Numbered from the stretch's first letter, positions 1-7,618 are shown. The stretch is DNA of 35,014 bases from Paracoccaceae bacterium (GCA_947371955.1 CANBRQ010000024.1:1-35014); one strand, 5' to 3'. A program made the numbers and translations. Notes: a model not told the origin generated them from the sequence alone.

Positions 1-1
1 C

Positions 2-103
2 ACGCTGATCGCTCCGATCGCGATGGAAGAAAAACTGCGCTTCGCCATCCGCGAAGGTGGCCGGACTGTCGGCGCAGGCGTCGTCTCGAAGGTCCTCGCC
101 TGA
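2..103 (+). CDS. tuf: Elongation factor Tu, 3' end (partial)
   Basis: This is the last 33 codons and stop of an EF-Tu gene whose start lies outside the window. EF-Tu is the cytoplasmic GTPase that delivers aminoacyl-tRNA to the ribosome. The visible peptide is the end of domain III, including the family-typical stretch [17 protein letters not shown] and the ending SKVLA. A second tuf copy begins at 34866 on the same strand. Two intrinsic terminators follow directly, so this copy appears to end its own transcript before the accessory genes. In related alphaproteobacteria a tuf copy commonly sits just before tRNA-Trp and secE (family knowledge); here about 2 kb separates tuf from the tRNA. Confidence 0.96.
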   Translation, partial: TLIAPIAMEEKLRFAIREGGRTVGAGVVSKVLA

Positions 104-112
104 CTTAGGTAG

Positions 113-134
113 GATGGGCAATCTGCCCATCTTT
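113..134 (+). terminator. Intrinsic terminator after tuf
   Basis: A perfect 8-bp stem, GATGGGCA pairing with TGCCCATC around the loop ATC, is followed by TTTCTT. It lies 10 bases after the tuf stop. A similar hairpin (ATGGGCG/CGCCCAT, same ATC loop) follows hypF at 11274-11290. Confidence 0.8.
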
Positions 135-149
135 CTTGACCAAACGCTG

Positions 150-174
150 GGGCCGTCCTTTCGGGCGGCCCTTT
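150..174 (+). terminator. Second intrinsic terminator after tuf
   Basis: A 9-bp stem (150-158 with 163-171, one G-U pair, loop TTTC) is followed by TTT. It backs up the first terminator and lies just before the convergent SDR gene, whose stop is at 179. Confidence 0.6.
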
Positions 175-178
175 GCCA

Positions 179-1198
179 TCAGACCAGCCCGCGCGACACC
201 AGGCTGTCGACCATCGCGCCAACACTTTCGTCCAGACGGAGCGGCGCGCGTCCCAGCAGTGCCTTGGCACGGGAACTGTCCAGCACCGGCCTGTAGCTCA
301 ATTCGGAGACATTGGCCCGCATGTCGCCATCAAACAGCGCATAAAGCCGGATGAACCAGTCCGGCGCGCCGATCTTTGGCATCTTTCGGGCGAACTCGGG
401 CCGCACGCGGGCGATGATCTGGCCAAACTCTTTGATCGTTGCATCGCCAAACACTGACAGATGCCGCCGCCCGCCTGCTTCAGGTGCCGTCATCGCCGCC
501 ACATGAATGCGCGCGACGTCCCGCACATCGACGCAGGCCAGCACAAGGTTGGGCGCAATCGGCACCTGTCCGCGCAGGAACCGCTGCACCAAGGCACCCG
601 AGGTGCCTGGGTCATCATCCAAGAGCGGCCCGATGATGAAGCCCGGATTGACGACCGCCAGGCGGTTTTCCTGGCTCTTCACCATCTCCCAAGCCCGCAG
701 TTCGGCCAGAGTCTTGCTGCGCGTATAGGCCGTCAGCTTGCCTGCCGGACTTGAGTCAGACCAATCCTCCGGCCCCAGCTGTTTCGGCCCGTTCCTGCCC
801 CGGCCATAGACAATTGCGGCGGTCGATGAGGTCATCACCACCCGCTCCACCCCCGCCGCCATAGCTGCGGTCAAGGCTCGCTCAGTCCCCCGTACCGCCG
901 GGCGGATCAGGTCGTCGGGGTCCTTCGGCATGGTTGTGACGAAGGGCGAGGCGGAGTGGATAACAAACCGCGCCCCCTCTGCCGCCTTGGCCCAGCCTTC
1001 GTCGCGCATCAGGTCAAGCGTGACGAAGTCCAGCCGGCTGATATCGGTCCCCGCCCCCGTCAACGCCTGCCGCACCGCATCGGCCCGCGCCGGATTGCGC
1101 AGACTTCCCCGCACGTGATAGCCCTGTGTCAGCAGTTCCCGCGCCAGATGCCCGCCCAGAAACCCCGTGATGCCCGTCAGAAGAACCGTGTCCGCCAT
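179..1198 (-). CDS. Extended SDR-family NAD(P)-dependent reductase/epimerase
   Basis: A 339-residue protein of the extended short-chain dehydrogenase/reductase family, closest in style to dihydroflavonol-4-reductase-like aldehyde/ketone reductases. The nucleotide-binding motif TGITGFLG is at residues 8-15. The catalytic pair is Y158 and K162 in YTRSK, with serines at 124-125. There is no signal peptide, so it should be cytosolic. I chose the ATG at 1196-1198 because GAGGAAA lies at good spacing upstream and the glycine-rich motif then falls near the N-terminus; the open frame runs further only by reading antisense to the TetR gene. It is divergent from that regulator, with a palindromic operator between them, which suggests control by it. 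The substrate cannot be read from sequence. Confidence 0.85.
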   Translation of the reverse strand: MADTVLLTGITGFLGGHLARELLTQGYHVRGSLRNPARADAVRQALTGAGTDISRLDFVTLDLMRDEGWAKAAEGARFVIHSASPFVTTMPKDPDDLIRPAVRGTERALTAAMAAGVERVVMTSSTAAIVYGRGRNGPKQLGPEDWSDSSPAGKLTAYTRSKTLAELRAWEMVKSQENRLAVVNPGFIIGPLLDDDPGTSGALVQRFLRGQVPIAPNLVLACVDVRDVARIHVAAMTAPEAGGRRHLSVFGDATIKEFGQIIARVRPEFARKMPKIGAPDWFIRLYALFDGDMRANVSELSYRPVLDSSRAKALLGRAPLRLDESVGAMVDSLVSRGLV

Positions 1199-1217
1199 TT
1201 GCTTTTTCCTCGCCAAG

Positions 1218-1254
1218 CTGAACGAAATGAACATTAGTCGTTCAAATTGTTCAG
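1218..1254. promoter_or_regulatory. Palindromic operator between SDR and tetR-type genes
   Basis: A two-tier perfect inverted repeat: CTGAAC-N4-TGAAC-N7-GTTCA-N4-GTTCAG, centred on 1236. It occupies most of the short divergent intergenic space. A minus-strand -35-like TTGACT (complement of 1253-1258) lies at its edge, so a bound dimer or pair of dimers would cover the SDR promoter. This is the usual arrangement for a TetR-family autorepressor. The palindrome is seen; the binding protein is inferred from position. Confidence 0.72.
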
Positions 1255-1270
1255 TCAAGGGGGTATCCGC

Positions 1271-1804
1271 ATGACGGAAGTCGACCGCAACCAGCGTATT
1301 CTTGACGCCGCAGCCCAGCTTTTCCTGCAAAACGGCCTGCGCGCCACCACGATGGAGGCTGTCGCCAAGGCGGCGGGCGTTGCCAAGCCTACGCTTTACA
1401 GCCGCTTTCCCGACAAAGAGACGCTGTTTCGCGCCATCGGCACCTCGGTCATGGAGGGCTACCGGATCACCTTCGATCAGGCCCTCGCCGCGCCCGGCAC
1501 CCCTGTTGAGCGCATCACGGCAGCGATTGCCGCCAAACATGCCGCTTACCACCAGCTTCTGGGAACCTCCTCCCATGCTGCCGAGATTCTGGCCGACCAT
1601 TTCCGCTTGAACGCGGACGGATTCACCCATTTGCAGCAGTGGGTCGTGGCCCGCGTGTCCGCGGTTCTGGCCGAAAGCGGTCTACCGGATGCCGCCGAAC
1701 GCGCTCGTCTGATTCTTGCCGCGATCGAGGGTGTGAAGACGGAGTTTTCGCCGCAGGATCTCGCCCGGCTGACGCCCTTGGTCGTGCGCCGCCTGTTGGA
1801 CTGA
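1271..1804 (+). CDS. TetR/AcrR-family transcriptional regulator
   Basis: A 177-residue one-domain repressor. The N-terminal helix-turn-helix covers roughly residues 8-55, with the family-typical pattern ILDAAAQLFLQNG, then TTMEAVAKAAGVAKPTLYS and FPDKETLF. The C-terminal two thirds is the variable helical ligand and dimer domain, so the inducer cannot be named. I chose the ATG at 1271 rather than an upstream in-frame ATG at 1247 because the first would lie inside the operator palindrome and an AAGGGGG ribosome site precedes the second. It is divergent from the SDR reductase, so the likely job is repression of that gene and of itself, relieved by a small molecule. Confidence 0.9.
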   Translation: MTEVDRNQRILDAAAQLFLQNGLRATTMEAVAKAAGVAKPTLYSRFPDKETLFRAIGTSVMEGYRITFDQALAAPGTPVERITAAIAAKHAAYHQLLGTSSHAAEILADHFRLNADGFTHLQQWVVARVSAVLAESGLPDAAERARLILAAIEGVKTEFSPQDLARLTPLVVRRLLD

Positions 1805-1827
1805 CAGCGCCTGATCGGAACGCTCGT

Positions 1828-2052
1828 CTAACCCCGAACCAGCCGCGTCACCAGACGGCGGGTGATGGGTGCAACGACCAGCACAATGGGGAAGGCCGTC
1901 GCCCAGCTGACTGCCCAGTTTCCCATCCAGACGCCGGCAAAAGCCCCGCCAAAGCCAATCGCCCGAAAGGTCGACAGGCCCGAGACGATGAACGACATCA
2001 TGCCGGACAGGAAGAAGCCGAACAGAATGGGGGCGAAGCGGGCAGGGATCAT
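1828..2052 (-). CDS. DUF2798-type small membrane protein
   Basis: A 74-residue, very hydrophobic protein with two predicted transmembrane segments, around residues 5-27 (ILFGFFLSGMMSFIVSG) and 45-65. A short polar turn separates them and basic residues lie at the end (TRRLVTRLVRG). This matches the general form of the DUF2798 family, whose function is unknown to me. The start at 2050-2052 was chosen because GGAGA lies just upstream and the longer open frame runs back antisense through tRNA-Trp, which cannot be coding. It converges with the TetR gene. The DUF2798 name is by recognition only. Confidence 0.7.
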   Translation of the reverse strand: MIPARFAPILFGFFLSGMMSFIVSGLSTFRAIGFGGAFAGVWMGNWAVSWATAFPIVLVVAPITRRLVTRLVRG

Positions 2053-2165
2053 GGCGGTCTCCGGTTTTTGCGCAGATGTCGTCTGACCGGTGCCAGACCA
2101 CAAGCAGATTCCTGCGACACCCCCTTGATTTCCCGGCGCGCCTGCCGTACCTCCGCCGCAGGCAT

Positions 2166-2241
2166 AGGAGTTTAGCTCAGTTGGTAGAGCATCGGTCTCC
2201 AAAACCGAGGGTCGTGGGTTCGAGTCCCCCAACTCCTGCCA
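2166..2241 (+). tRNA. tRNA-Trp (anticodon CCA)
   Basis: A 76-nt cloverleaf. The acceptor arm AGGAGTT (2166-2172) pairs with AACTCCT (2231-2237), then the discriminator G and an encoded CCA (2239-2241). The D-arm is GCTC...GAGC. The anticodon stem TCGGT/ACCGA encloses loop CTCCAAA with anticodon CCA at 2199-2201. The T-arm has GTTCGAGTC. tRNA-Trp next to tuf and secE is a conserved alphaproteobacterial arrangement, but here secE is over 14 kb away. A weak hairpin (CAGAC at 2260-2264, GTCTG at 2271-2275) follows. Confidence 0.97.
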
Positions 2242-2622
2242 ATCTTGTCAATCCTGTAGCAGACGTTTCGGTCTGAACTTCTGCAGCAGTGGCGAGGTTA
2301 GTTGGGAGTTTTTGGTCCCGATTTCTGAATGTCCCACGTATCCAAGGCTGATTCTGCCAGACGCGGATAATGGCCCACTTTGTTTGCACCGGGGATCGCT
2401 GCAATGTCGTTCAGGCTTCGGCCGCTGAACGTTGCGATGCCGGCTTGAGTGGGTCCACTGATCGGGAAACCGGGCGCCGCCGATCGTGAAACATGACCCC
2501 TGACATCACGGCCTTCTCTACAGCCTTGCCGAACTGTGTGCGGAAGCCAAATCACTTCTACCGGCAATTCAGACTTCCGAAGCCAACTCTGCAGGGCCAA
2601 GTCCAATTCCGCAGCTCGGGCC
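2242..2622. other. Gene-free stretch after tRNA-Trp
   Basis: No convincing gene is seen in these 381 bases. Open frames exist on both strands, but none resembles a known protein or has a good ribosome site. Two near-identical 11-mers, GATCGGGAAAC at 2460-2470 and GATCGTGAAAC at 2482-2492, lie 22 bases apart in direct orientation. That resembles the terminal repeat spacing of some IS21-type elements, but no transposase is present. It borders the decayed glpD fragment and may be scar DNA. Confidence 0.4.
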
Positions 2623-3612
2623 TCAGAACCGTATCAGGTGCTTTTCGGTCAGGGCGTTCATCGCGGCAACTCCTGCCTCGGCTGGCCTTTGTGTCCAGCC
2701 AAGCGTTTGCGTGGCGAGGGCGGCGATCTGGGTCAGGTTGCCATGGGTCAGATGACCCGTGATCGCCAGGGTCGTGCGGCACACTATCAGATCGGCCAGA
2801 TGGCGCACCTGCTCGTGCCGCAGAAGCCAGTCGAGTTCCGACAGGGAATAGTCCGGCGCATCCTCCAGGGCCCCGCTTGGCCCTGTGTGTGCCATGACCG
2901 TCGCCACCGTGGTGCCATAGCGCGACAAGAGAACATCAGCACGCCGTGCCGAGAGTCCATGCGCCTTGGCATGGGCTATAGTCCATACCGAACGATCATC
3001 CGGAAACGCTTTGCCGCCGCCGGTGCGCAGGTCGGCGGTGGACGTCCGGTGGGTCCTGCCAAGGGGGCTAAGGGCCTTGTCGGCCACCTCTTCGGCGAAG
3101 CGCCGGAAGGTCGTCCACTTGCCGCCGACGAGGGACATGATGGGATAGGGGCGTTCTGCGGTTGCCGCGATCTCGGGGGCGGAATGGTCCCGGCTGATCA
3201 GGCCGGGGCTGGCGGCGTCACTGGCGGGCAGGGGGGGATGCCGGCATAGGCGTAGACAATCTGGGCTTTGTCGAAGGTCAGCCCGGGCAGAAGACCGCGC
3301 AGTGCGGGCAGGAAATAGTCGATCTCCTCGGGCGTGCAGCGCTCCTCGTCGGGGTTGGTGGCCTTGATGTCGGTGGAGCCGACCATGGCCAGCCCTAGGC
3401 AATCATAGACAAGGCAGATGCGGCCATCATCTGCCTAGAAATAGATCATCTGCCCTTTCAGAGCCTGCACGAGGGCAAGATGATCCAGCAGGATATGCGA
3501 ACCCTTCGTACCGCCGATCATTCTGGAGGGCGCGTTGAGGCTGGCGTTTACCGGGTCAACACAGGGGCCAGCCGAGTTGATCACCAGTCTGGGGGCGAGG
3601 CGCAAAGACCCA
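2623..3612 (-). pseudogene. glpD: Glycerol-3-phosphate dehydrogenase (GlpD) remnant
   Basis: About 330 codons homologous to the C-terminal 60% of FAD-dependent GlpD, the membrane-associated enzyme that oxidises glycerol-3-phosphate to dihydroxyacetone phosphate. Recognisable pieces in order are RLVINSAGP, MIGGTKGSHILLDH, DDGRICLVYD, VGSTDIKATNPDE, QIVYAYAGI, PASDAASPGLISRDHSAP and SLVGGKWTTFR. It is broken three ways. The N-terminal FAD-binding part is missing; a TAG lies in frame at 3435-3437, between MIYF and ADDGRI; and a frameshift falls at the seven-G run 3231-3237. The 5' edge abuts a dhaK remnant on the other strand. GlpD-family enzymes also act on tetritol phosphates, so the original substrate is not certain. 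Confidence 0.88.
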
Positions 3613-4232
3613 CCGCAGCGCCTGCGCACAGTGCTGACCATAGATGACATCGCTTTCTCGCCCGCCCGGGCCAAGCGTAAGGTGTCGCAGGCAACGTCTT
3701 CATCTGCAAGGCGGCCGGGGCCGCAGCCGATCCGATGCTGCCCTTGGACGAGGTTGTGCGGTTGGTCCGCGATGCCAACGCCCGGACCCAAACGATGGTC
3801 GTGGCACTCTCGGCCTGCTCTTTGCCACAGACCCGCCGCTTGAACCTCGACCTTCCGGCTGGGGAAATGGAGATCGGCATGGGCATCCATAGCGAACCCG
3901 GCGTCCGTCGCGGGCCATTGGCGCCCGCCAACCAAGTGGCGGATGAGATCGTGGGCGTCCTTCTGGCCGAGATGCCGGCCAAGCACGGCGACAAGGTGGC
4001 GGTCCTTGCGAACTCGCTGGGATCGACGCCATTGATGGAGCTATACACCCTTTACGCCCGAGTGGCCAAGCGTTTGGCCTCGGCGGGTCTGGGTGTTCAC
4101 AAGGCGCTGGTGGGGCCCTGTTACACCTCGGTGGAGACGGCCGGCGCCTTGATCACGCTAATGCATCTGGACGCGGAGCTGACTCCGCTGATCGACCATC
4201 CCTGCGATTGCGCCATGTTCCGGGTGGGCTGA
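3613..4232 (+). pseudogene. dhaK: Dihydroxyacetone kinase subunit DhaK remnant
   Basis: The C-terminal half of DhaK, the subunit that binds dihydroxyacetone covalently through a histidine for phosphorylation. Homology begins near 3613 with LRTVLTIDDIAFSPA and shifts frame at about 3678-3684, where AAGGTGTC appears to have lost one G. It then runs on as GVAGNVFICKAAGAAAD and EMEIGMGIHSEPG (containing the substrate-site histidine) to the typical ending CDCAMFRVG. The first 170 or so residues are absent. The open frame after the shift could be translated only from an internal start such as 3735. Its stop overlaps the dhaL start by one base (TGATG), preserving the old operon joint. The normal gene is about 330 codons. 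Confidence 0.85.
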
Positions 4233-4843
4233 TGGACTATTGGACCGAAGACCTGACTGCGCTGTTCGCGGCACTCGCCGCGCGAATGGCTTTGGAATGC
4301 GATGCCCTTTGTGCATTGGATGCGGTGATCGCTGACGCCGACCATGGCATCGCGATGGAGCAGGGGATGGCCGCCGCCTCTGCCGCCATCGAAGCTCTGG
4401 AAAGCCCGATGCTGCAAGACCAGTTCAACGCCGCTGACAAGGCGTTCCTCAACGCGGTCTGCGCCTCGTCCGGCCCGCTTTCTGCCACGGCCCTGCTGCG
4501 GGCGGGCAAGGTTGCGGGGCCGCGTGCTGCGACGCCAAAGTCAGAGGGCAAGCTGCTGGTTGTCGCGATGACCGAAGGGATCGTTCATCGGGGCAAGGCG
4601 CAGATGGGGCAAAAGTCCATGGTCGACGCCTTGGCACCGGCGGCCGAAGCGGTTGCGCGGAGCGATTGCTGGGCCGCCGTCGTCGCGGCTGTAAAAGCCG
4701 GCGCGGAAGCGACCCGCAGCATGGTGGCCACACTGGGACACGCCGCCCGGCTTGGAGAGCGCAGCCTTTGGCACCCCGATCCCGGTGCGATTTCCGCCAC
4801 CACGATCATCGCCGAGATCGCCCGGCCTTTCGGACAGATCTGA
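4232..4843 (+). CDS. dhaL: Dihydroxyacetone kinase ADP-binding subunit DhaL, probably a relic
   Basis: A 203-residue DhaL-type protein, close to the usual length of about 210. DhaL carries the nucleotide in dihydroxyacetone kinase and transfers phosphate to the substrate on DhaK. The three Mg-nucleotide aspartates are present at D30, D35 and D37 (LDAVIADADHG); ASSGPL, KSMVDALAPA, GAEATRSMVAT and LGERSLWHPDPGA also fit. The reading frame is intact, but its partner dhaK directly upstream is truncated and frameshifted, and the divergent promoter region has gone. The gene is therefore probably silent or recently orphaned. Small departures such as ADADHG in place of the common GDGDHG could be early decay. 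Whether the ancestral system used ATP or a PTS donor cannot be told. Confidence 0.82.
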   Translation: MDYWTEDLTALFAALAARMALECDALCALDAVIADADHGIAMEQGMAAASAAIEALESPMLQDQFNAADKAFLNAVCASSGPLSATALLRAGKVAGPRAATPKSEGKLLVVAMTEGIVHRGKAQMGQKSMVDALAPAAEAVARSDCWAAVVAAVKAGAEATRSMVATLGHAARLGERSLWHPDPGAISATTIIAEIARPFGQI

Positions 4844-5074
4844 GCTGTCTTGGTACAGTTTCAAACGTCCAAGGCCTGCCTTTAGGCACCCCAACAGAAA
4901 CGCGGTGCTGTCGGCTTCAAGGCATCGCACCGGATCGAAACCATATTCGGCATGATCAGTGAGAGATTGCTGGATGTGGAAGGCGTACACGCCTTGGACT
5001 TGTCCAGCCTGTGTCTCAGGGCGAAAGCTGCGCTCCGCCACTGGCCATGACGACCCAATTCCTGCTCGTCCGGC
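4844..5074. other. Spacer between dhaL and hypE, possible remnant
   Basis: The 231 bases between the convergent dhaL and hypE hold no complete gene. A minus-strand frame reads protein-like text (YGFDPVRCLEADSTAFLLGC, then LKAGLGRLKLY) between about 5040 and 4855, before running antisense into dhaL. I do not recognise the family. It may be a fragment of a lost gene or chance. Confidence 0.25.
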
Positions 5075-6097
5075 CTAGCAAATCCGTGGCAATTGTTCGC
5101 CCACCAGCATGTCGACAATCCGTGCGCCGCCAAACCGCGTGCGCATCGTCACGCGGCCGGGCTGCCCCGCCAAGGCCCTGCCGATGACCACCGCACCTGC
5201 GCCCTCGGGGCAAGCCCGCATCGCGGCCAAGGCGGAATCGGCCTGATCTGGCGGGCAGAACAGCACCAGACGTCCCTCGTTCGCCAGATAAAGTGGATCT
5301 AGGCCGAGGATTTCGCAGACCCCAGCCACTTCGGGACGCAGGGGCAGGTGCGCCTCGTCCAGTTCCACCGCCAACCCGGCTTCGGTGGCCATTTCATTCA
5401 ACGCACTGGCCAGCCCGCCCCTTGTGCAGTCGCGCGCTGCGGTGATGCCCGGTGCAACTGTCAGCGCCGCATCCATCAGATGCCCCAGCCCGGCACAGTC
5501 CGAGATGAGGTCAACCGACAAAGCCAGATCGCCCCGCGCCGCCAGAATGGTCGCGCCATGGTCGCCCAGCACGCCATTGACGATCACCACATCCCCGGCC
5601 TTGATCCGCGTAGCACCAATGTCGCGCCCAGCAGGGATCACCCCGATGCCCGAGGTGATGATGAAGACGCCGTCGCCCTTGCCGCGCTCGACCACCTTGG
5701 TGTCACCCGTGACGATTTGCACGCCGGCCTTGGCCGCCTCATCGGCCATCGACGCCACGATGCGGCGCAAGAGGGCAATTTCGCAGCCCTCCTCGATGAT
5801 GAAGGCGGCCGACAGCCACAGAGGCCGCGCGCCGCCGACCGCCAGATCGTTGACCGTGCCGCAGACGGCGATCTTGCCGATGTTGCCGCCGGGAAACTCC
5901 AGTGGCGTGACCACGAAACTGTCGGTGGTGAAGGCGAGCCTTGCGCCGGGCTTCTGCAGGCTTTCACTCATCAGACGGGCCTGATCCTCGGACCCCGGCG
6001 GCTGGAAGACCGAGGTGAACACATCTTCGATCAGGTCGCGCATGGCCTTGCCGCCACTGCCATGGGCCATCGTCACCAGTTTGTCGCGCAGCGCCAT
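5075..6097 (-). CDS. hypE: Hydrogenase maturation protein HypE
   Basis: A 340-residue PurM/ThiL-like enzyme. HypE dehydrates a carbamoyl group placed on its C-terminal cysteine to a thiocyanate, using ATP; this becomes the CN ligand of the [NiFe] centre. The diagnostic ending PRIC with the terminal cysteine is intact. MAHGSGGKAM near the start, FTTDSFVVTP, GGNIGKIAVCGTVNDLAV (ATP/metal binding) and RDCTRGGLA are family hallmarks. The start at 6095-6097 was chosen because this places MALRDKLVTMAHGSGG at the N-terminus; the frame upstream merely re-reads hypD. It is the last gene of hypABCDE, 20 bases after the hypD stop, and works in the cytosol with HypF, which supplies the carbamoyl group, and HypC-HypD. 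Confidence 0.96.
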   Translation of the reverse strand: MALRDKLVTMAHGSGGKAMRDLIEDVFTSVFQPPGSEDQARLMSESLQKPGARLAFTTDSFVVTPLEFPGGNIGKIAVCGTVNDLAVGGARPLWLSAAFIIEEGCEIALLRRIVASMADEAAKAGVQIVTGDTKVVERGKGDGVFIITSGIGVIPAGRDIGATRIKAGDVVIVNGVLGDHGATILAARGDLALSVDLISDCAGLGHLMDAALTVAPGITAARDCTRGGLASALNEMATEAGLAVELDEAHLPLRPEVAGVCEILGLDPLYLANEGRLVLFCPPDQADSALAAMRACPEGAGAVVIGRALAGQPGRVTMRTRFGGARIVDMLVGEQLPRIC

Positions 6098-6117
6098 TTG
6101 TCTATTCCCAAGCCGAT

Positions 6118-7254
6118 CTATTCGGCCGCAGCCCTTGCCCCGGCATATTTCCAATAGGCGGCGCAAGCCCCTTCCGAGGACACCATCAGCGCGCCCAATG
6201 GCATGTCCGGCGTGCAGCCCCTGCCGAACTGCGGGCAGGCGGTGGGTTTGATCTTGCCCGTCATCACCGCCCCGCAGGCGCAGCCCGGAATCTCGGGCAC
6301 GTTGCGAGAGGCCGCAGCATAGCCGATGCCGAACTTATCCTCGGCGTCGAAGGCACGGTACTTGGCGCGGATTTTCAGGCCAGAGGCGTCAATCTCTCCA
6401 AGTCCCCGCCATTCGAACGAGGGGCGGCGTTCGTAAACATCGGCCATGGCGGCCATGCTGACCGGGTTGCCATGCTCAGGCACAACGCGGGCGTATTGGT
6501 TTTCCACCGTCGCCCGGCCTTCGGCGATCTGGGTCAGGACCATCAGGACGGATTGCAGCAGGTCGGTCGGTTCAAAGCCTGCCACGACGATGGGTTTTCC
6601 ATAATCCTGCGCAATGAAATCATAAGGATGGATGCCGATCACCATCGACACATGCCCCGGCCCGATGAATCCGTCCAAAGTCATATCCGGATCATCCAGC
6701 AGCGCCTTGATCGGTTCCGGCACGGTGATGTGATTGCAGAAGATCGAGAAATTCCCCAGCCCCTCCCGCGCCGCCTGCTGGATGGTAAGCGCGGTGGAGG
6801 GTGTTGTCGTCTCGAACCCCAGGCCAAAGAACACCACCTCGCGCCCGGGATTGCGGCGGGCAAGCTCCAGTGCATCAAGCGGGGAATAGACCATGCGGAT
6901 ATCTGCCCCCGCCGCCTTGGCCTGCATGAGGCTTTTCCCGTGCCCCGGCACCCGCATCGCATCGCCGAAAGTGGTGAAGATGACGCCCGGCTGCTCGGCA
7001 ATCTCGACGCATTCATCGACCCGCGCCATCGGCAGCACACAGACCGGGCAGCCGGGGCCGTGGATGAACTCGACCCCTTCATGGATCAGCTTGTCGAGGC
7101 CGTAGCGGAAGATCGAATGGGTATGGCCGCCGCAGATTTCCATGATGTGGGTGGGTTTGGCCCGGGTGGCGCCGATTCGGTCGGCCTTGATGGCGATGGC
7201 GGTCAGCAGGGCACGCGCGGCCACGGGGTCGCGGAATTCGCTGGCATACTTCAC
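6118..7254 (-). CDS. hypD: Hydrogenase maturation protein HypD
   Basis: A 378-residue iron-sulfur scaffold on which, with HypC, the Fe(CN)2CO unit of [NiFe] hydrogenase is assembled. Conserved features are CGGHTH with C41, GPGCPVC with C69 and C72, FFGLGFETTTPST and the C-terminal cysteine cluster (GCACGAVM, CPQFGRGC, GACAAYW) that holds the [4Fe-4S] cluster. The start is a GTG at 7252-7254, overlapping the hypC stop in the sequence GTGA, with GAAGAGG upstream. This gives the usual N-terminus, KYASEFRDP. The four-base overlap implies translational coupling to hypC and equal production of the two partners. No key residue is missing. Confidence 0.96.
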   Translation of the reverse strand: MKYASEFRDPVAARALLTAIAIKADRIGATRAKPTHIMEICGGHTHSIFRYGLDKLIHEGVEFIHGPGCPVCVLPMARVDECVEIAEQPGVIFTTFGDAMRVPGHGKSLMQAKAAGADIRMVYSPLDALELARRNPGREVVFFGLGFETTTPSTALTIQQAAREGLGNFSIFCNHITVPEPIKALLDDPDMTLDGFIGPGHVSMVIGIHPYDFIAQDYGKPIVVAGFEPTDLLQSVLMVLTQIAEGRATVENQYARVVPEHGNPVSMAAMADVYERRPSFEWRGLGEIDASGLKIRAKYRAFDAEDKFGIGYAAASRNVPEIPGCACGAVMTGKIKPTACPQFGRGCTPDMPLGALMVSSEGACAAYWKYAGARAAAE

Positions 7255-7532
7255 AGCATGGCCTCTTCGGCAGCGCGCATCTGGTCCAATGCCTCTTGCG
7301 CCTCGCCCAGATCGCGCAGCGCTTCCATGGTGGCTGCGGCTTCGTCCTCGTCGATCAGGCTCATGGCAAAGCCGACGTGGATCAGCACCCATTGGCCGAC
7401 CAGGCTGTCAAGGTCATTGCCCGCGACGCAGGCCACATTGACCTCGCGCCGCACGCCAGAGACTTCGGCCATGGCCATCAGACGGTCAGGATGGGTGATC
7501 GCGATAATCCGCGCGGGGATGCCAAGGCACAT
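7251..7532 (-). CDS. hypC: Hydrogenase maturation chaperone HypC
   Basis: A 93-residue HypC/HupF-family chaperone that carries the iron unit between HypD and the hydrogenase large-subunit precursor. It begins MCLGIPA; the cysteine at position 2, exposed after methionine removal, is the essential ligand residue. The second conserved site is H52 in LIHVGFAMSLIDEDEA. A strong ribosome site (GGGAGGA, complement of the bases just above 7532) precedes the start. The stop overlaps hypD. A single hypC is present here, so if the cell has a HupF paralogue it must lie with the hydrogenase genes elsewhere. Confidence 0.96.
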   Translation of the reverse strand: MCLGIPARIIAITHPDRLMAMAEVSGVRREVNVACVAGNDLDSLVGQWVLIHVGFAMSLIDEDEAAATMEALRDLGEAQEALDQMRAAEEAML

Positions 7533-7566
7533 TCGTTGTCCTCCCTTTCATGTAAACGAACCGATA

Positions 7567-7584
7567 GGTCTGGGATGCCAGACC
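7567..7584 (-). other. Hairpin between hypB and hypC
   Basis: A perfect 7-bp stem (GGTCTGG/CCAGACC) with a 4-base loop lies in the 86-base hypB-hypC gap, the only sizeable gap inside hypABCDE. There is no T-run, so a role in mRNA processing or stability is more likely than termination. Confidence 0.5.
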
Positions 7585-7618
7585 CGTGCAGTTCGCCAAG
7601 ATGGCCAGGCCGGGACTT

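Noticed and set aside
1199-1630. Extension of the SDR reductase into the TetR gene
   Set aside because: The extra residues are antisense to a clear TetR protein and cross the operator palindrome.
2298-2606. 102-codon minus-strand frame beyond tRNA-Trp
   Set aside because: No family resemblance, no good ribosome site and no neighbour support; left as gene-free DNA.
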